From DATAVB01 sp040414495 (GTDB lineage: Bacteria; Actinomycetota; Actinomycetes; Mycobacteriales; QHCD01), in contig JBEDUI010000054.1 in assembly GCA_040414495.1 (NCBI GenBank), positions 1 through 64,000 on the forward strand: a DNA stretch of 64,000 nt. Reading direction: 5' to 3'. The notes under the pieces were generated by a model. It was not told the DNA's origin. It saw only the letters and a program-made list of their open reading frames with translations, and ran no database searches. This document shows, piece by piece, positions 26,479 through 34,653 of this stretch (within the stretch, counting starts at the first letter, position 1; every line of letters starts with the position of its first letter). The position numbers and the translations under genes were made by a program.

Positions 26479-27569
26479 CCCTCCGTCCACAGTGGTATCT
26501 GCCGACCTCAGGCGACGGTCGCGACATCGTCGGCTGGGTGCACGCCCGTACGGCCACCACGACGCCGCGCGACCCGGGCCGGGCGCCTGAGCTGGACTAC
26601 CTGGCCCAGATCGCCGGCGCCGCCGACCGACTCGGTTTCGAATCAGTACTCACCCCGGTCGGCACCTGGTGTGAGGATCCGTGGATCACCACGGCCGCGT
26701 TGCTGCGCGAAACCCGGCGGCTGGCGTTCATCGTCGCGCTGCGACCCGACGCCGCCACCCCGACCCTGGTCGCCCAAATGGCCGCGACCTATCAACGTTT
26801 CTCGGCCGGTCGACTGCATCTGAACGTCGTGGTCGGCAGCGATGAGGCCGAACAGCACCGATTCGGCGACTGGCTCGAGCACGACCGCCGGTACGACCGG
26901 GCAGCGGAATTCCTGCGAATTCTGCGCGGCGCCTGGTCCGGTGATTCTTTTGATATGCACGGCGAGCATTTCCGGGTCGCCGATGCCACCGTCGCTCATC
27001 CGCCGAGCCCACAACCGCGGATTTACCTCGGCGGCGCCTCCACCGCCGCCGTGGCGGTCGCGGCGCAGCACGCCGATGTCTATTTGATGTGGGGTGAACC
27101 GCCGGCCGCCATCGCCGAACGCATCGCGGATGTGCGGGCGAAAGCCGCCGAACACGGCCGAACCGTTGAGTTCGGCATCCGGCTGCACGTGATCAGCCGG
27201 GACACCGCCGACGAGGCCTGGGCGCACGCCGATCGACTGCTGTCCACTGTGGATCCGGAGGCGATCGCCGTGGCGCAGGAGCGATTCGGCCACAGCACCT
27301 CGGTCGGGCAACGCCGAATGACCGCGCTGCATGACGGCCGTACCGATTCCCTGGTGGTTTCGCCCAACCTGTGGGCCGGATTTGGCTTGGTGCGGCGGCA
27401 TGCCGGCACGGCCCTGGTTGGCAGCCACGACGAGGTCGCCGACCGGTTGGCCGAATACCACGACCTCGGCGTCACCCACGTCATCCTCTCCGGACAGCCG
27501 CACCTGGAGGAGGCGTACACCGTCGCCGAAGGGCTCTTTCCCGCATTACAACGGCGAAACCTACTGTGA
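26475..27569 (+). CDS. LLM-class flavin-dependent alkanesulfonate monooxygenase (SsuD-like)
   Basis: 364 residues from GTG at 26475, which overlaps the hydrolase stop by 4 bases. Family segments: GFESVLTPVGTWCEDPW, LAFIVALRPDAATPTLVAQMAAT, GRLHLNVVVGSDEAEQ, and IYLGGASTAAVAVAAQHADVYLMWGE; closest in style to canonical SsuD of the three LLM proteins in this window. It should release sulfite from an alkanesulfonate using FMNH2. Its end overlaps the convergent cupin gene by 9 bases. Confidence 0.9.
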   Translation: MTLRPQWYLPTSGDGRDIVGWVHARTATTTPRDPGRAPELDYLAQIAGAADRLGFESVLTPVGTWCEDPWITTAALLRETRRLAFIVALRPDAATPTLVAQMAATYQRFSAGRLHLNVVVGSDEAEQHRFGDWLEHDRRYDRAAEFLRILRGAWSGDSFDMHGEHFRVADATVAHPPSPQPRIYLGGASTAAVAVAAQHADVYLMWGEPPAAIAERIADVRAKAAEHGRTVEFGIRLHVISRDTADEAWAHADRLLSTVDPEAIAVAQERFGHSTSVGQRRMTALHDGRTDSLVVSPNLWAGFGLVRRHAGTALVGSHDEVADRLAEYHDLGVTHVILSGQPHLEEAYTVAEGLFPALQRRNLL

Positions 27570-28040
27570 ATTGCCCTCGTCGACCTCGCCGGTCGTCATG
27601 ACCGGCCCGACCCAGCGCAGATCCGGCACGTTCACCACGATCGCCTCCTGAGTCGTACGGGCTATCACGACGACCGCTTCAGCATCGGTATCGGGATTCT
27701 CCTCGCGGTGTGGCACCCACGGCGGCACGAAGACGTAGTCCCCCGGCCCGGTGACGATCCGCGTTTCCTTACTCTCATCGTCCGGGTCGAGAAAGACGAA
27801 GACCGGATTCCCGCTCACCACGTAAATGGCGGTCTCCGAATGCCCGTGATGGTGATTACCCGAATTCGTCGATGCCGGGACATGCGTCTGTCCCATCCAG
27901 AGGTTCTTCGCCCCCACGGTCTTGCCGCTGATCGCCTCCAACCGCCGCATACCCGACGTTTGAGCGGTGTCGGAGACGAGCCCCGAGGGCGCGATGTGAT
28001 GCAAGCGCTGGTGAAATGCGTCGTGCGGCTCGTCGCTCAT
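27561..28040 (-). CDS. Cupin-domain protein
   Basis: 159 residues. Cupin motif 1 is NSGNHHHGHSETAIYVVSGN, with the two His and Glu metal ligands, and motif 2 is GPGDYVFVPPWVPHREENP, so a metal-binding cupin is likely. Function unknown; isomerase, dioxygenase and ligand-binding roles all occur. Last gene of the nine-gene operon, starting in a 4-base overlap with the Tm-1-like gene. Confidence 0.85.
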   Translation of the reverse strand: MSDEPHDAFHQRLHHIAPSGLVSDTAQTSGMRRLEAISGKTVGAKNLWMGQTHVPASTNSGNHHHGHSETAIYVVSGNPVFVFLDPDDESKETRIVTGPGDYVFVPPWVPHREENPDTDAEAVVVIARTTQEAIVVNVPDLRWVGPVMTTGEVDEGNSQ

Positions 28041-29266
28041 ATGTTGTCGCTCCGTATCGTGTTTTTGCCCAATAACAGCGCCTGTGTCGTTACGGACTCG
28101 GCGAAGCTGGGGTCGTTCACGTGGGTATCAAGCAGTCTAAGCTCGATGTCCGCCCGCAGGTCTTGCTCGAGTGCCGTGACAAAGGCCGCATCGGCGACCG
28201 GATCGTGAAAAGGCTGGCCCGCCACCGAAATCTGGGAGAAGCCGCGCTGCGGCACGAGCACCGACACCGGGCCGCGGGCCCGATTCAGTTTCGCTGCCAT
28301 TCGCCGGCCCAACTCGGCGCATTCCGCGGTGTTGGTGCGCAGCAGCGTGACATTCCGGTTGTGCGCATGCAGCGTTCGGTCGCGAAATGCCGCTGGCACG
28401 GTCTCGGGCGGACCGAAGTTCACCATGTCCATAGCGCCGGGCACCACGACCTGCGGCACGCCGTGTTCGGCCGCGGCCGTGAGTCGATCCGGACCGGCCG
28501 AACACACGCCCCCCAGAAGGTCGTCGGCCAGTTCTGTTGTGGTCAGATCCACGACGAGGTCGATTATGCCCGCGCCGATCAACGCCTCGAGCGTGCGGCC
28601 GCCGGTCCCATTGCCGGCGAACGTCACCACCTCGTAGGCGTGCTCCTCCAGTTGATGCCTGATCGCGGTGGCGGCCGTGGTCGTCACCCCGAATACCGTG
28701 ATCGCCGCGACCGGCCGATTCTCCGATACGTCAAGGGAAGGACGGGTCGCCATGCCAGCCGCCGCGGCCGCCGCATTGGCCAATACCTCGCGCGACATCC
28801 GGTTCAGACCGTTGATATCGACCACCGGATAAAGCAGCGCCAGGTCCGTCGTACCGACATACGGCCGGGTGTCTCCCGCCGCCACGGTCGCCACCAGCAG
28901 CTTGGGTACGCCGAAAGGCAGGGTCGCCGCGACGGCCGCGAACATCACGGCTGTGTTCGACCCACCGACCGCCAGCGCGGCATCGAGCCGCCCCTCCGCG
29001 TGCAGCTGACGAGCAACCGCCGCGGCGCCGCGGGCCATCGCCGCCACCGCGGCACCCCGGTCGCCGGCCCGGACCAGATCGGCCAACGACACGCCGGCCG
29101 CGGCGGCCACCTCCTCGCGCGTCACGTCCGCCGCGATGGTCGGCGAGCCCAACACGCCACAGTCCACAAGGGACACCTGACAGCCGTGTAACTCCACCCG
29201 TTCGCGTACGAACGCGTACTCCTCGCCCTTTGTGTCCAAGGGGCCAACGAGTACGACCGAACTCAT
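28037..29266 (-). CDS. Tm-1-like ATP-binding domain protein (UPF0261)
   Basis: 409 residues. Typical UPF0261 start (VVLVGPLDTKGEEYAFVRE), then a glycine-rich region (ALAVGGSNTAVMFAAVAATL) and the second half with TFAGNGTGGRTLEALIGAG and VPGAMDMVNFGP. In plant Tm-1 this domain is followed in the same chain by a TIM-barrel; here that TIM-barrel is a separate gene three positions upstream in the operon. The biochemical activity of bacterial members is not established. Both ends overlap neighbours by 4 bases. Confidence 0.88.
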   Translation of the reverse strand: MSSVVLVGPLDTKGEEYAFVRERVELHGCQVSLVDCGVLGSPTIAADVTREEVAAAAGVSLADLVRAGDRGAAVAAMARGAAAVARQLHAEGRLDAALAVGGSNTAVMFAAVAATLPFGVPKLLVATVAAGDTRPYVGTTDLALLYPVVDINGLNRMSREVLANAAAAAAGMATRPSLDVSENRPVAAITVFGVTTTAATAIRHQLEEHAYEVVTFAGNGTGGRTLEALIGAGIIDLVVDLTTTELADDLLGGVCSAGPDRLTAAAEHGVPQVVVPGAMDMVNFGPPETVPAAFRDRTLHAHNRNVTLLRTNTAECAELGRRMAAKLNRARGPVSVLVPQRGFSQISVAGQPFHDPVADAAFVTALEQDLRADIELRLLDTHVNDPSFAESVTTQALLLGKNTIRSDNI

Positions 29267-30414
29267 CGCGCCATCAGGTCGTTCGGCCGGCCGAAATCGG
29301 GAACCGTAACGGCTTCCCCGCCGCGCATCGCCGAGGCGTGACCGGCAATACCCGGCGCGGTCCAGGTGGCGGCGGTTATCGCGTCGACCAACGGCGTGCG
29401 GTCCTCGACGATGCTGCGGACAAATTCATGCACCAGGTGCGGATGGGACCCCGAATGCGCGCTACCTACCTCAACCTCGGGCCGGCCGCGACCGGGGTTG
29501 TACCGGTGCGGTCGGGTAAACGGGGCGATCGGCGGAGGCAGCAGGTCGGCCCGGTCCGGCGTCGTCACCACACTCGCGGTCCCCGACCGGCCCCGTCGAC
29601 CGGCGACCTGCGGCCGCAACTCGAAAAGCGTGAACTCGTCCTCGTTCGCTATTTGCGGCCATTCCAGGCCCCGGTCCTGCCCGTAAACGCTGAAACCCTC
29701 CTGGTATTTACGCGCCACCTGGAAGAAGCTCACCGTCACCTCGGCCACCAGATCGTCCCGATCAAGTTGGAACAACGCGGTCTGGAGTGGATACGGGTTG
29801 TCGAAGTCGCCGACCCGGTCCTGAGTTAGCCGGCCCGAACCCATTCCGTGTGCCTTCAGCACGCGGGCACCGGCCAGGGCCAGTAGCGGTGAAAGGGCGT
29901 GTGTGGAATACGTCATCGGCGGATATCCCCACCAGTAGCGGGGATATCCATCGAGATCTTGGATATGCGTACCGCGCAGGTAGGTCAGCGGGCCCAATTC
30001 GCCGCGTCGGTGCAGGTCTCGGGCATACAGAAATTCCCGACCGAAGACCATGGTCTCCATCATCATGTACCGCTTACCGGAATCCTGCTGCGCGGCGATG
30101 ATCTGCTCGATCCCGTCGATACTCGTGGCCATCGGTACCGCGCAGGCAGCGTGCCGGCCACTACGTAATACCGCCACGACCTGCTCGACGTGGAAACGCA
30201 CCGGGGTGGCTATATGCACGGCGTCGTATCCGTCGCTGGCCAGCAATTCCTCGATGCTGGCGAATCGATCGTCCACACCGTACCGATCGGCAACCTCGTC
30301 CCGTACCGCCGGATCGAGGTCGACCACGCCGACCCGGCCCACGTCAGGATGGCTCCGGTAGATCGGCAGGAATTCGCTCCCGAACCGCGCCCCCACCACC
30401 GCGACGTCGATCAT
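29263..30414 (-). CDS. Gfo/Idh/MocA-family oxidoreductase
   Basis: 383 residues. Rossmann domain (VAVVGARFGSEFLPIYRSHP; DGYDAVHIATPVRFH) and the family EKP-like segment in altered form (AVPMATSIDGIEQI). The C-terminal alpha/beta domain includes GRGRPEVEVGSAHSGSHPHLVHEFV. It probably oxidises or reduces a sugar or inositol-like substrate with NAD(P). The altered EKP segment (Lys not seen) hints at an unusual substrate or at an aldose-oxidoreductase relative. The ATG at 30414 overlaps the EthD-like gene. Confidence 0.85.
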   Translation of the reverse strand: MIDVAVVGARFGSEFLPIYRSHPDVGRVGVVDLDPAVRDEVADRYGVDDRFASIEELLASDGYDAVHIATPVRFHVEQVVAVLRSGRHAACAVPMATSIDGIEQIIAAQQDSGKRYMMMETMVFGREFLYARDLHRRGELGPLTYLRGTHIQDLDGYPRYWWGYPPMTYSTHALSPLLALAGARVLKAHGMGSGRLTQDRVGDFDNPYPLQTALFQLDRDDLVAEVTVSFFQVARKYQEGFSVYGQDRGLEWPQIANEDEFTLFELRPQVAGRRGRSGTASVVTTPDRADLLPPPIAPFTRPHRYNPGRGRPEVEVGSAHSGSHPHLVHEFVRSIVEDRTPLVDAITAATWTAPGIAGHASAMRGGEAVTVPDFGRPNDLMAR

Positions 30415-30728
30415 GCCTGCACCGGAATCACGGTCTGTACCTCACCGTAGAGAAATGTAACCCCGCCGGTGGCGAAATTCTCCAGGTCCGCCGTGGATGC
30501 CCGCCCCTCCGGGGAATCGAAGATCGCCAGCAGCGCGTCCCGGCTGGGCGCATACAGCTCGGCGATCAGATAGTACGGGCTTGGTCCCTCGCCCGGATCG
30601 ACTTTCGTGATCGTCCAGCCGGTGAGGCCGCGCATCTTCCGCGCGATCGGAATGTGGACCGAGTCGTAATACGAGTCGAAATGCTGCGGGTCCTTGGGGT
30701 GTCCATAAAGGATCGTCGCTTTGTACAT
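30411..30728 (-). CDS. EthD-family protein
   Basis: 105 residues, dimeric alpha-beta barrel fold of the EthD family (MYKATILYGHPKDPQHFDSY, VHIPIARKMRGLTGWTITK, PYYLIAELYAPSRDALLAI). EthD proteins accompany ether- and aromatic-degradation enzymes; some members bind or isomerise pathway intermediates. It lies 3 bases after the TIM-barrel gene and overlaps the next gene by 4, so it is tightly coupled to both. Confidence 0.87.
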   Translation of the reverse strand: MYKATILYGHPKDPQHFDSYYDSVHIPIARKMRGLTGWTITKVDPGEGPSPYYLIAELYAPSRDALLAIFDSPEGRASTADLENFATGGVTFLYGEVQTVIPVQA

Positions 30729-30731
30729 CGG

Positions 30732-31559
30732 TCAGCCTCCCAGCGGCAGCTCGACGAACCTGCGCATGTGTTCGGTCATCGCCACCTCGGTGGGCAGCCT
30801 TTCCATACTGGAGGCGCCGAGAAATCCGTGAATTCCCGGCACCTCGGCCAGCACCCGCGCCGCATCGTCCGGCGTCGCGATCGGTCCACCGTGGGCGAAG
30901 ATGAAGCTGTCCGCGTTGGTCGATCGCGCCGCATCCCGGATCCGGCCGACGAACTCGATCGCCTCGTCCAACGACAGCGCGGTTTTCGCGCCTATCGTCC
31001 CCGACGTGGTCAATCCAGCATGCGCCACGACCGCGTCCGCGCCGGCCGCCGCCATAGCGCGGGCCTCGTCCTCGTCGTGTACGTATGCGACGGTCAGCAG
31101 GTCCAACTCGCGGGCCGAGGCGATCAGCTCCACCTCTTTGTCGAAGCCCAGTCCGGTCTCCTCGAGATTGGCCCGGATAATGCCGTCGAACAGGCACACG
31201 GTCGGGTAGTTCTGCACACCGGCACAGCCAAGCTCCTTCAGCTGACGCAGGAAATACGGAATTACGCGGAATGGATCCGTACCGCAGACACCGGCGACCA
31301 CCGGAACCGTGTCCACCACCGGCAGCGTCTCGGTCGCCATTTCCCAGACGATCTGGTTCGCATCGCCGTAAGGCATGAGTCCGGCCATCGAGCTGCGACC
31401 GGCCATGCGGTACCGCCCGGAGTTGTAAATCACGACGAAATCCAGACCAGCCGCCTCGGCGCACTTCGCCGAGATGCCGACTCCGGCTCCACCGCCGATG
31501 ATCGGTCGTCCGGCGGCGACCTTGGACCGGAACGATTCCAGGATGTGCTGCCGAGTCAT
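30732..31559 (-). CDS. Phosphoenolpyruvate hydrolase-family TIM-barrel protein (Tm-1 C-terminal type)
   Basis: 275 residues. The chain begins with IGGGAGVGISAKCAEAAGLDFVVIYNSGRYRMAG, shows GVCGTDPFRVIPYFL and GVQNYPTVCLFDG, and ends with AHGGPIATPDDAARVL and a GFLGASSMERLP phosphate-type loop. This is the barrel that in Tm-1 proteins is fused to the UPF0261 domain. Relatives are annotated as phosphoenolpyruvate hydrolase or signal-transduction barrels; substrate unknown. The gene follows the permease by 10 bases. Confidence 0.85.
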   Translation of the reverse strand: MTRQHILESFRSKVAAGRPIIGGGAGVGISAKCAEAAGLDFVVIYNSGRYRMAGRSSMAGLMPYGDANQIVWEMATETLPVVDTVPVVAGVCGTDPFRVIPYFLRQLKELGCAGVQNYPTVCLFDGIIRANLEETGLGFDKEVELIASARELDLLTVAYVHDEDEARAMAAAGADAVVAHAGLTTSGTIGAKTALSLDEAIEFVGRIRDAARSTNADSFIFAHGGPIATPDDAARVLAEVPGIHGFLGASSMERLPTEVAMTEHMRRFVELPLGG

Positions 31560-31569
31560 GAAACGCCTT

Positions 31570-32436
31570 TCATTTCACGGCGCCGCTGAGCATGCCCTGC
31601 ATCAGGCGGCGCTGACTGAAGATGAACAACACCAGTACGGGCAATGTGATCAGCACGCCTAACGCCATCAAGTGTCCCCATTCGGTGCCGTAGAGCGTGG
31701 TTTGCAACGCCAGCATCGCACCGACCGGATAAGCGTCCGGTTTGGACAGGAACGTTGTGCCGTACAACAGCTCGCCCCAGGACTGCATGAAGATCATGAT
31801 CGCGACCGTGATGATTCCGTTGCGAGCCAACGGCATCACCACTCTGGCGAAGACCGACCAGATCGAGGCGCCGTCCATCGTCGCCGCCTCCTCCAATTCG
31901 ACCGGCACACCGAGGAAAAAGGGACGGATCAGCAATATCGCGAACGGCAGCACCATTGCGCTGGTGGCCAGCACGATGCCGAAGATCGTATTGGTCAGGT
32001 GCCATTGGGCGAGAATGCTGTACAGCGGCATGATCGTCATTGCCTGCGGAACCATCTGCAGCACAATCAGCAGCCCCAACGTCACCGCGATGATCCGCGC
32101 CCACACCCGATTACGTCGGCGGGCCAACGCATACGACGCGGGGACGGCCACGGCGAGTGTCAGTACGGTTGTCCCGATGCCGATCTGCAGCGAGTTGAGC
32201 ATGGCCGGCCACACCTGCCCGACCACACCGCGGTACTGGGCCAGCGTCGGGGTGAACGTCAGCCCGGACGGATTTTTCAGAATCGCGGATTCGGGCTTGA
32301 ACGACGTGGCCAGCACCCACAACAGCGGAATTCCGTAGAGCAGGAAGATAATGACACGCCCGATGCGCGGGCCGACACCCTGCCGATCGTGGACCGAAAC
32401 CGCCGCCCGGCGGCGGGTAGCGAGCGAGCTGGCCAC
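31570..32436 (-). CDS. Sugar-type ABC permease, MalG-like (CUT1)
   Basis: 288 residues from a GTG at 32436, six helices, cytoplasmic loop EEAATMDGASIWSVFARVVM with the EAA-Gly signature of CUT1 permeases. Directly after its partner permease (one base gap). No ATP-binding gene exists in the operon, so it probably relies on a shared ATPase such as MsiK encoded elsewhere. Confidence 0.9.
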   Translation of the reverse strand: MASSLATRRRAAVSVHDRQGVGPRIGRVIIFLLYGIPLLWVLATSFKPESAILKNPSGLTFTPTLAQYRGVVGQVWPAMLNSLQIGIGTTVLTLAVAVPASYALARRRNRVWARIIAVTLGLLIVLQMVPQAMTIMPLYSILAQWHLTNTIFGIVLATSAMVLPFAILLIRPFFLGVPVELEEAATMDGASIWSVFARVVMPLARNGIITVAIMIFMQSWGELLYGTTFLSKPDAYPVGAMLALQTTLYGTEWGHLMALGVLITLPVLVLFIFSQRRLMQGMLSGAVK

Positions 32437-32437
32437 C

Positions 32438-33361
32438 TCAGGCCTCCTTCCGGCTGGCCCGTAAATAGGCGAGCCCCAGCGCGGCGACCATGATCATGGA
32501 CAAGATTGCCTCAACCGCTCCCCGGCCGAAGTCGAACTTGATGAACGCGTCCCGATAGGACAGATACGGCAGCGTGGTAGTGGTCGTGCCCGGCCCGCCG
32601 TGCGTGACGACGTAGATGTAATCGAAACTGCGGAAGCCGTACATCATGTTGAGGATCGTGAGAATAAGGAATGTCGGTCGCAGCAGCGGCAGAACGATCC
32701 GAACCCGGGTCTGCCAGCGGCTCGCGCCGTCCACCGCGGCCGCGTCGAGCAGTTCGGTCGGGATATTCAGCAGCGCCGCCCGGAATAGCACCACCGACAG
32801 AGGCAGGCTCGCCCAGCACGCGATCAACGAGACCGTCCAGATCGATAGCTGGGCGCTGCCGAGCCAGTTCACCGCACCCAGGCCAACCTCGCCGAGGAGC
32901 TTGTTGACGAAACCGTTGTCGGCAAACAGAAACCGCCAGATATTGCCCACCACGGCCGAGGGCAGCGCCCAGACGAACACCATCAGCGCCTGCACGAACC
33001 GCGCATCCAGCGACCGGTAGGAAAGCCACGACGCGAAGACGAAACCCAGCGCCAGGTCCACCACCGTGACGCCGGCGGTGAAATAGACAGTGGTCTTGAG
33101 CGATCCCCAGAATTCGGCCGATGACAATACGGGCCCGAAGTTGTGGAAACCCACCCAGTGCCAGCCGCTGAGCAGGTTGGTCGGGCCGACGTCGGAGAAC
33201 GCCATGCGAATGAGCGTGATCAGCGGGTACAGCGAGAACACGACCAGCAGTGCCACCGCCGGCCCTAAAAACCACACCATCCCAGTGCGCCGTCGGCGCG
33301 GCCGCCGGATCGCGATTGATCCGCGCCGTGGCGGTGCCGAAAGCTCAAGGTCAGCAGCCAC
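32438..33361 (-). CDS. Sugar-type ABC permease, MalF-like (CUT1)
   Basis: 307 residues from a GTG at 33361, with an Arg-rich cytoplasmic N-terminus and six helices. The EAA loop reads LLDAAAVDGASRWQTRVRIVL. It overlaps the end of the binding protein gene by 11 bases. It forms the channel with the MalG-like gene that follows. Confidence 0.9.
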   Translation of the reverse strand: MAADLELSAPPRRGSIAIRRPRRRRTGMVWFLGPAVALLVVFSLYPLITLIRMAFSDVGPTNLLSGWHWVGFHNFGPVLSSAEFWGSLKTTVYFTAGVTVVDLALGFVFASWLSYRSLDARFVQALMVFVWALPSAVVGNIWRFLFADNGFVNKLLGEVGLGAVNWLGSAQLSIWTVSLIACWASLPLSVVLFRAALLNIPTELLDAAAVDGASRWQTRVRIVLPLLRPTFLILTILNMMYGFRSFDYIYVVTHGGPGTTTTTLPYLSYRDAFIKFDFGRGAVEAILSMIMVAALGLAYLRASRKEA

Positions 33362-34631
33362 CGCCGCCCTCCCGGAAATCCTGGTGAATGCGCTTGATTG
33401 CTTCCCGGGCCGCCCTGCCCGGCCCGTACGCGCCGGCCAACATATTGCTCTGGATAACGCCCAGATCCGTTTGCGCGTCCAGTGTCTTGGTGTTGTTCGG
33501 CCAGGGCATCAGGTGTTGCGGCTCGAGTTCGGTGACAAAGGGCGTTGAGATGGTGCTCTTGGTGATTTCCGGCGCTTTACGTGCGTCCAAGCGGGACGGG
33601 ATCGCGCCCGAGGCCTGATAGGTGGCGATTTGGCCCTGCTTGGACATGAATGCGGTCTCGATGTATTTCCAGGCCGCATCCTTGTGCTTGCTGAAGGCGC
33701 CCATCGCGATGGACTCACCGGCGAACGAAACGTGGCTGCCGGCCTTGCCGGCAGGCATTATCGAGCTTCCCACCGTGAATTTGGGCTTGGCCTGGGCCAG
33801 GATCGGCGCTTCCCAGCTGCCGCCTTCGGCGAAGGCGTACTGCCCCGTGAGGAACCGCATGAATGCGTCGTTCATATTGAGCGTGGAGACGTCCGGCGGC
33901 AGATAGCCCTTCTTGCGCCAGCCGTCCACCATGGAAAAGACCTTGGCGGTGTCCGGCGAGTCAATGTTGCAGTAGTTCACGCCCTGGGCGAGCAACCACA
34001 TCACGAACATCCAGGTGCTCTGCACGGTGGCGTCGCCGGACAGCGCAATACCTTTGTATTTTCCGCTCTTGGTGACGATTGCCATGTCGCGGTTGAGCTC
34101 ATCCAACGTCGTCGGCGGTCGGAGGTGGAACTGGTCCAGAATGGTCTTGTTGTACCAGAAGCCCAGGTCGTTGAAGCGCCACTGCAGCTCCAACAACTTC
34201 TTGTCTTTTTTCCACAGACCGGCGGCCGGATAGACCTTGCGTACCGGGGACGCGTTCCAGTATTTCGAAATATCGGCGTAGGCGCCACCGGCCGCGGTCA
34301 GCGGGAAGTCGACCACCGGATTGCCGACGATCACGTCCGGCCCGTCGCCCTCGCCGGCGGCCGCGACCAGCTTCGGACCGAAATTATTCATGTCGACGTT
34401 GGCCTGCCGAACAATGATGTTCGGATACTTCTTCGCAAAGATCGCATTCAGCTGGGCGAACGATGGATCGTTGCCGACGTCCGACCAGAGCACGATCGTT
34501 GTTTTGCCTTTGGGCGTGTGGTCGAAGGCGTACGACGTGACGACGCAACTCGACAGCAGCGTCGCGAGTACCGCGAGCAGGACCGACGCCAGCACCCGCC
34601 GGCGTGGCCGGGTCGCCCGGATGTACGACAC
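33351..34631 (-). CDS. Extracellular solute-binding lipoprotein, family 1 (sugar type)
   Basis: 426 residues from GTG at 34631, chosen for the strong GGAGG eight bases before it; the open frame reaches 34670. Signal peptide with lipobox LLSSC (about residue 29). Family 1 features: TTIVLWSDVGNDPSFAQLNAIFAKKYPNI at the start of the mature part, and GEGDGPDVIVGNP. Such proteins usually bind sugars or polyols. Its place behind an SsuD-like monooxygenase gene suggests a sulfonated or otherwise modified sugar-like ligand (inference). Confidence 0.9.
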   Translation of the reverse strand: MSYIRATRPRRRVLASVLLAVLATLLSSCVVTSYAFDHTPKGKTTIVLWSDVGNDPSFAQLNAIFAKKYPNIIVRQANVDMNNFGPKLVAAAGEGDGPDVIVGNPVVDFPLTAAGGAYADISKYWNASPVRKVYPAAGLWKKDKKLLELQWRFNDLGFWYNKTILDQFHLRPPTTLDELNRDMAIVTKSGKYKGIALSGDATVQSTWMFVMWLLAQGVNYCNIDSPDTAKVFSMVDGWRKKGYLPPDVSTLNMNDAFMRFLTGQYAFAEGGSWEAPILAQAKPKFTVGSSIMPAGKAGSHVSFAGESIAMGAFSKHKDAAWKYIETAFMSKQGQIATYQASGAIPSRLDARKAPEITKSTISTPFVTELEPQHLMPWPNNTKTLDAQTDLGVIQSNMLAGAYGPGRAAREAIKRIHQDFREGGGGC

Positions 34632-34653
34632 CGAGAATTCCTCCGAATAGGGT

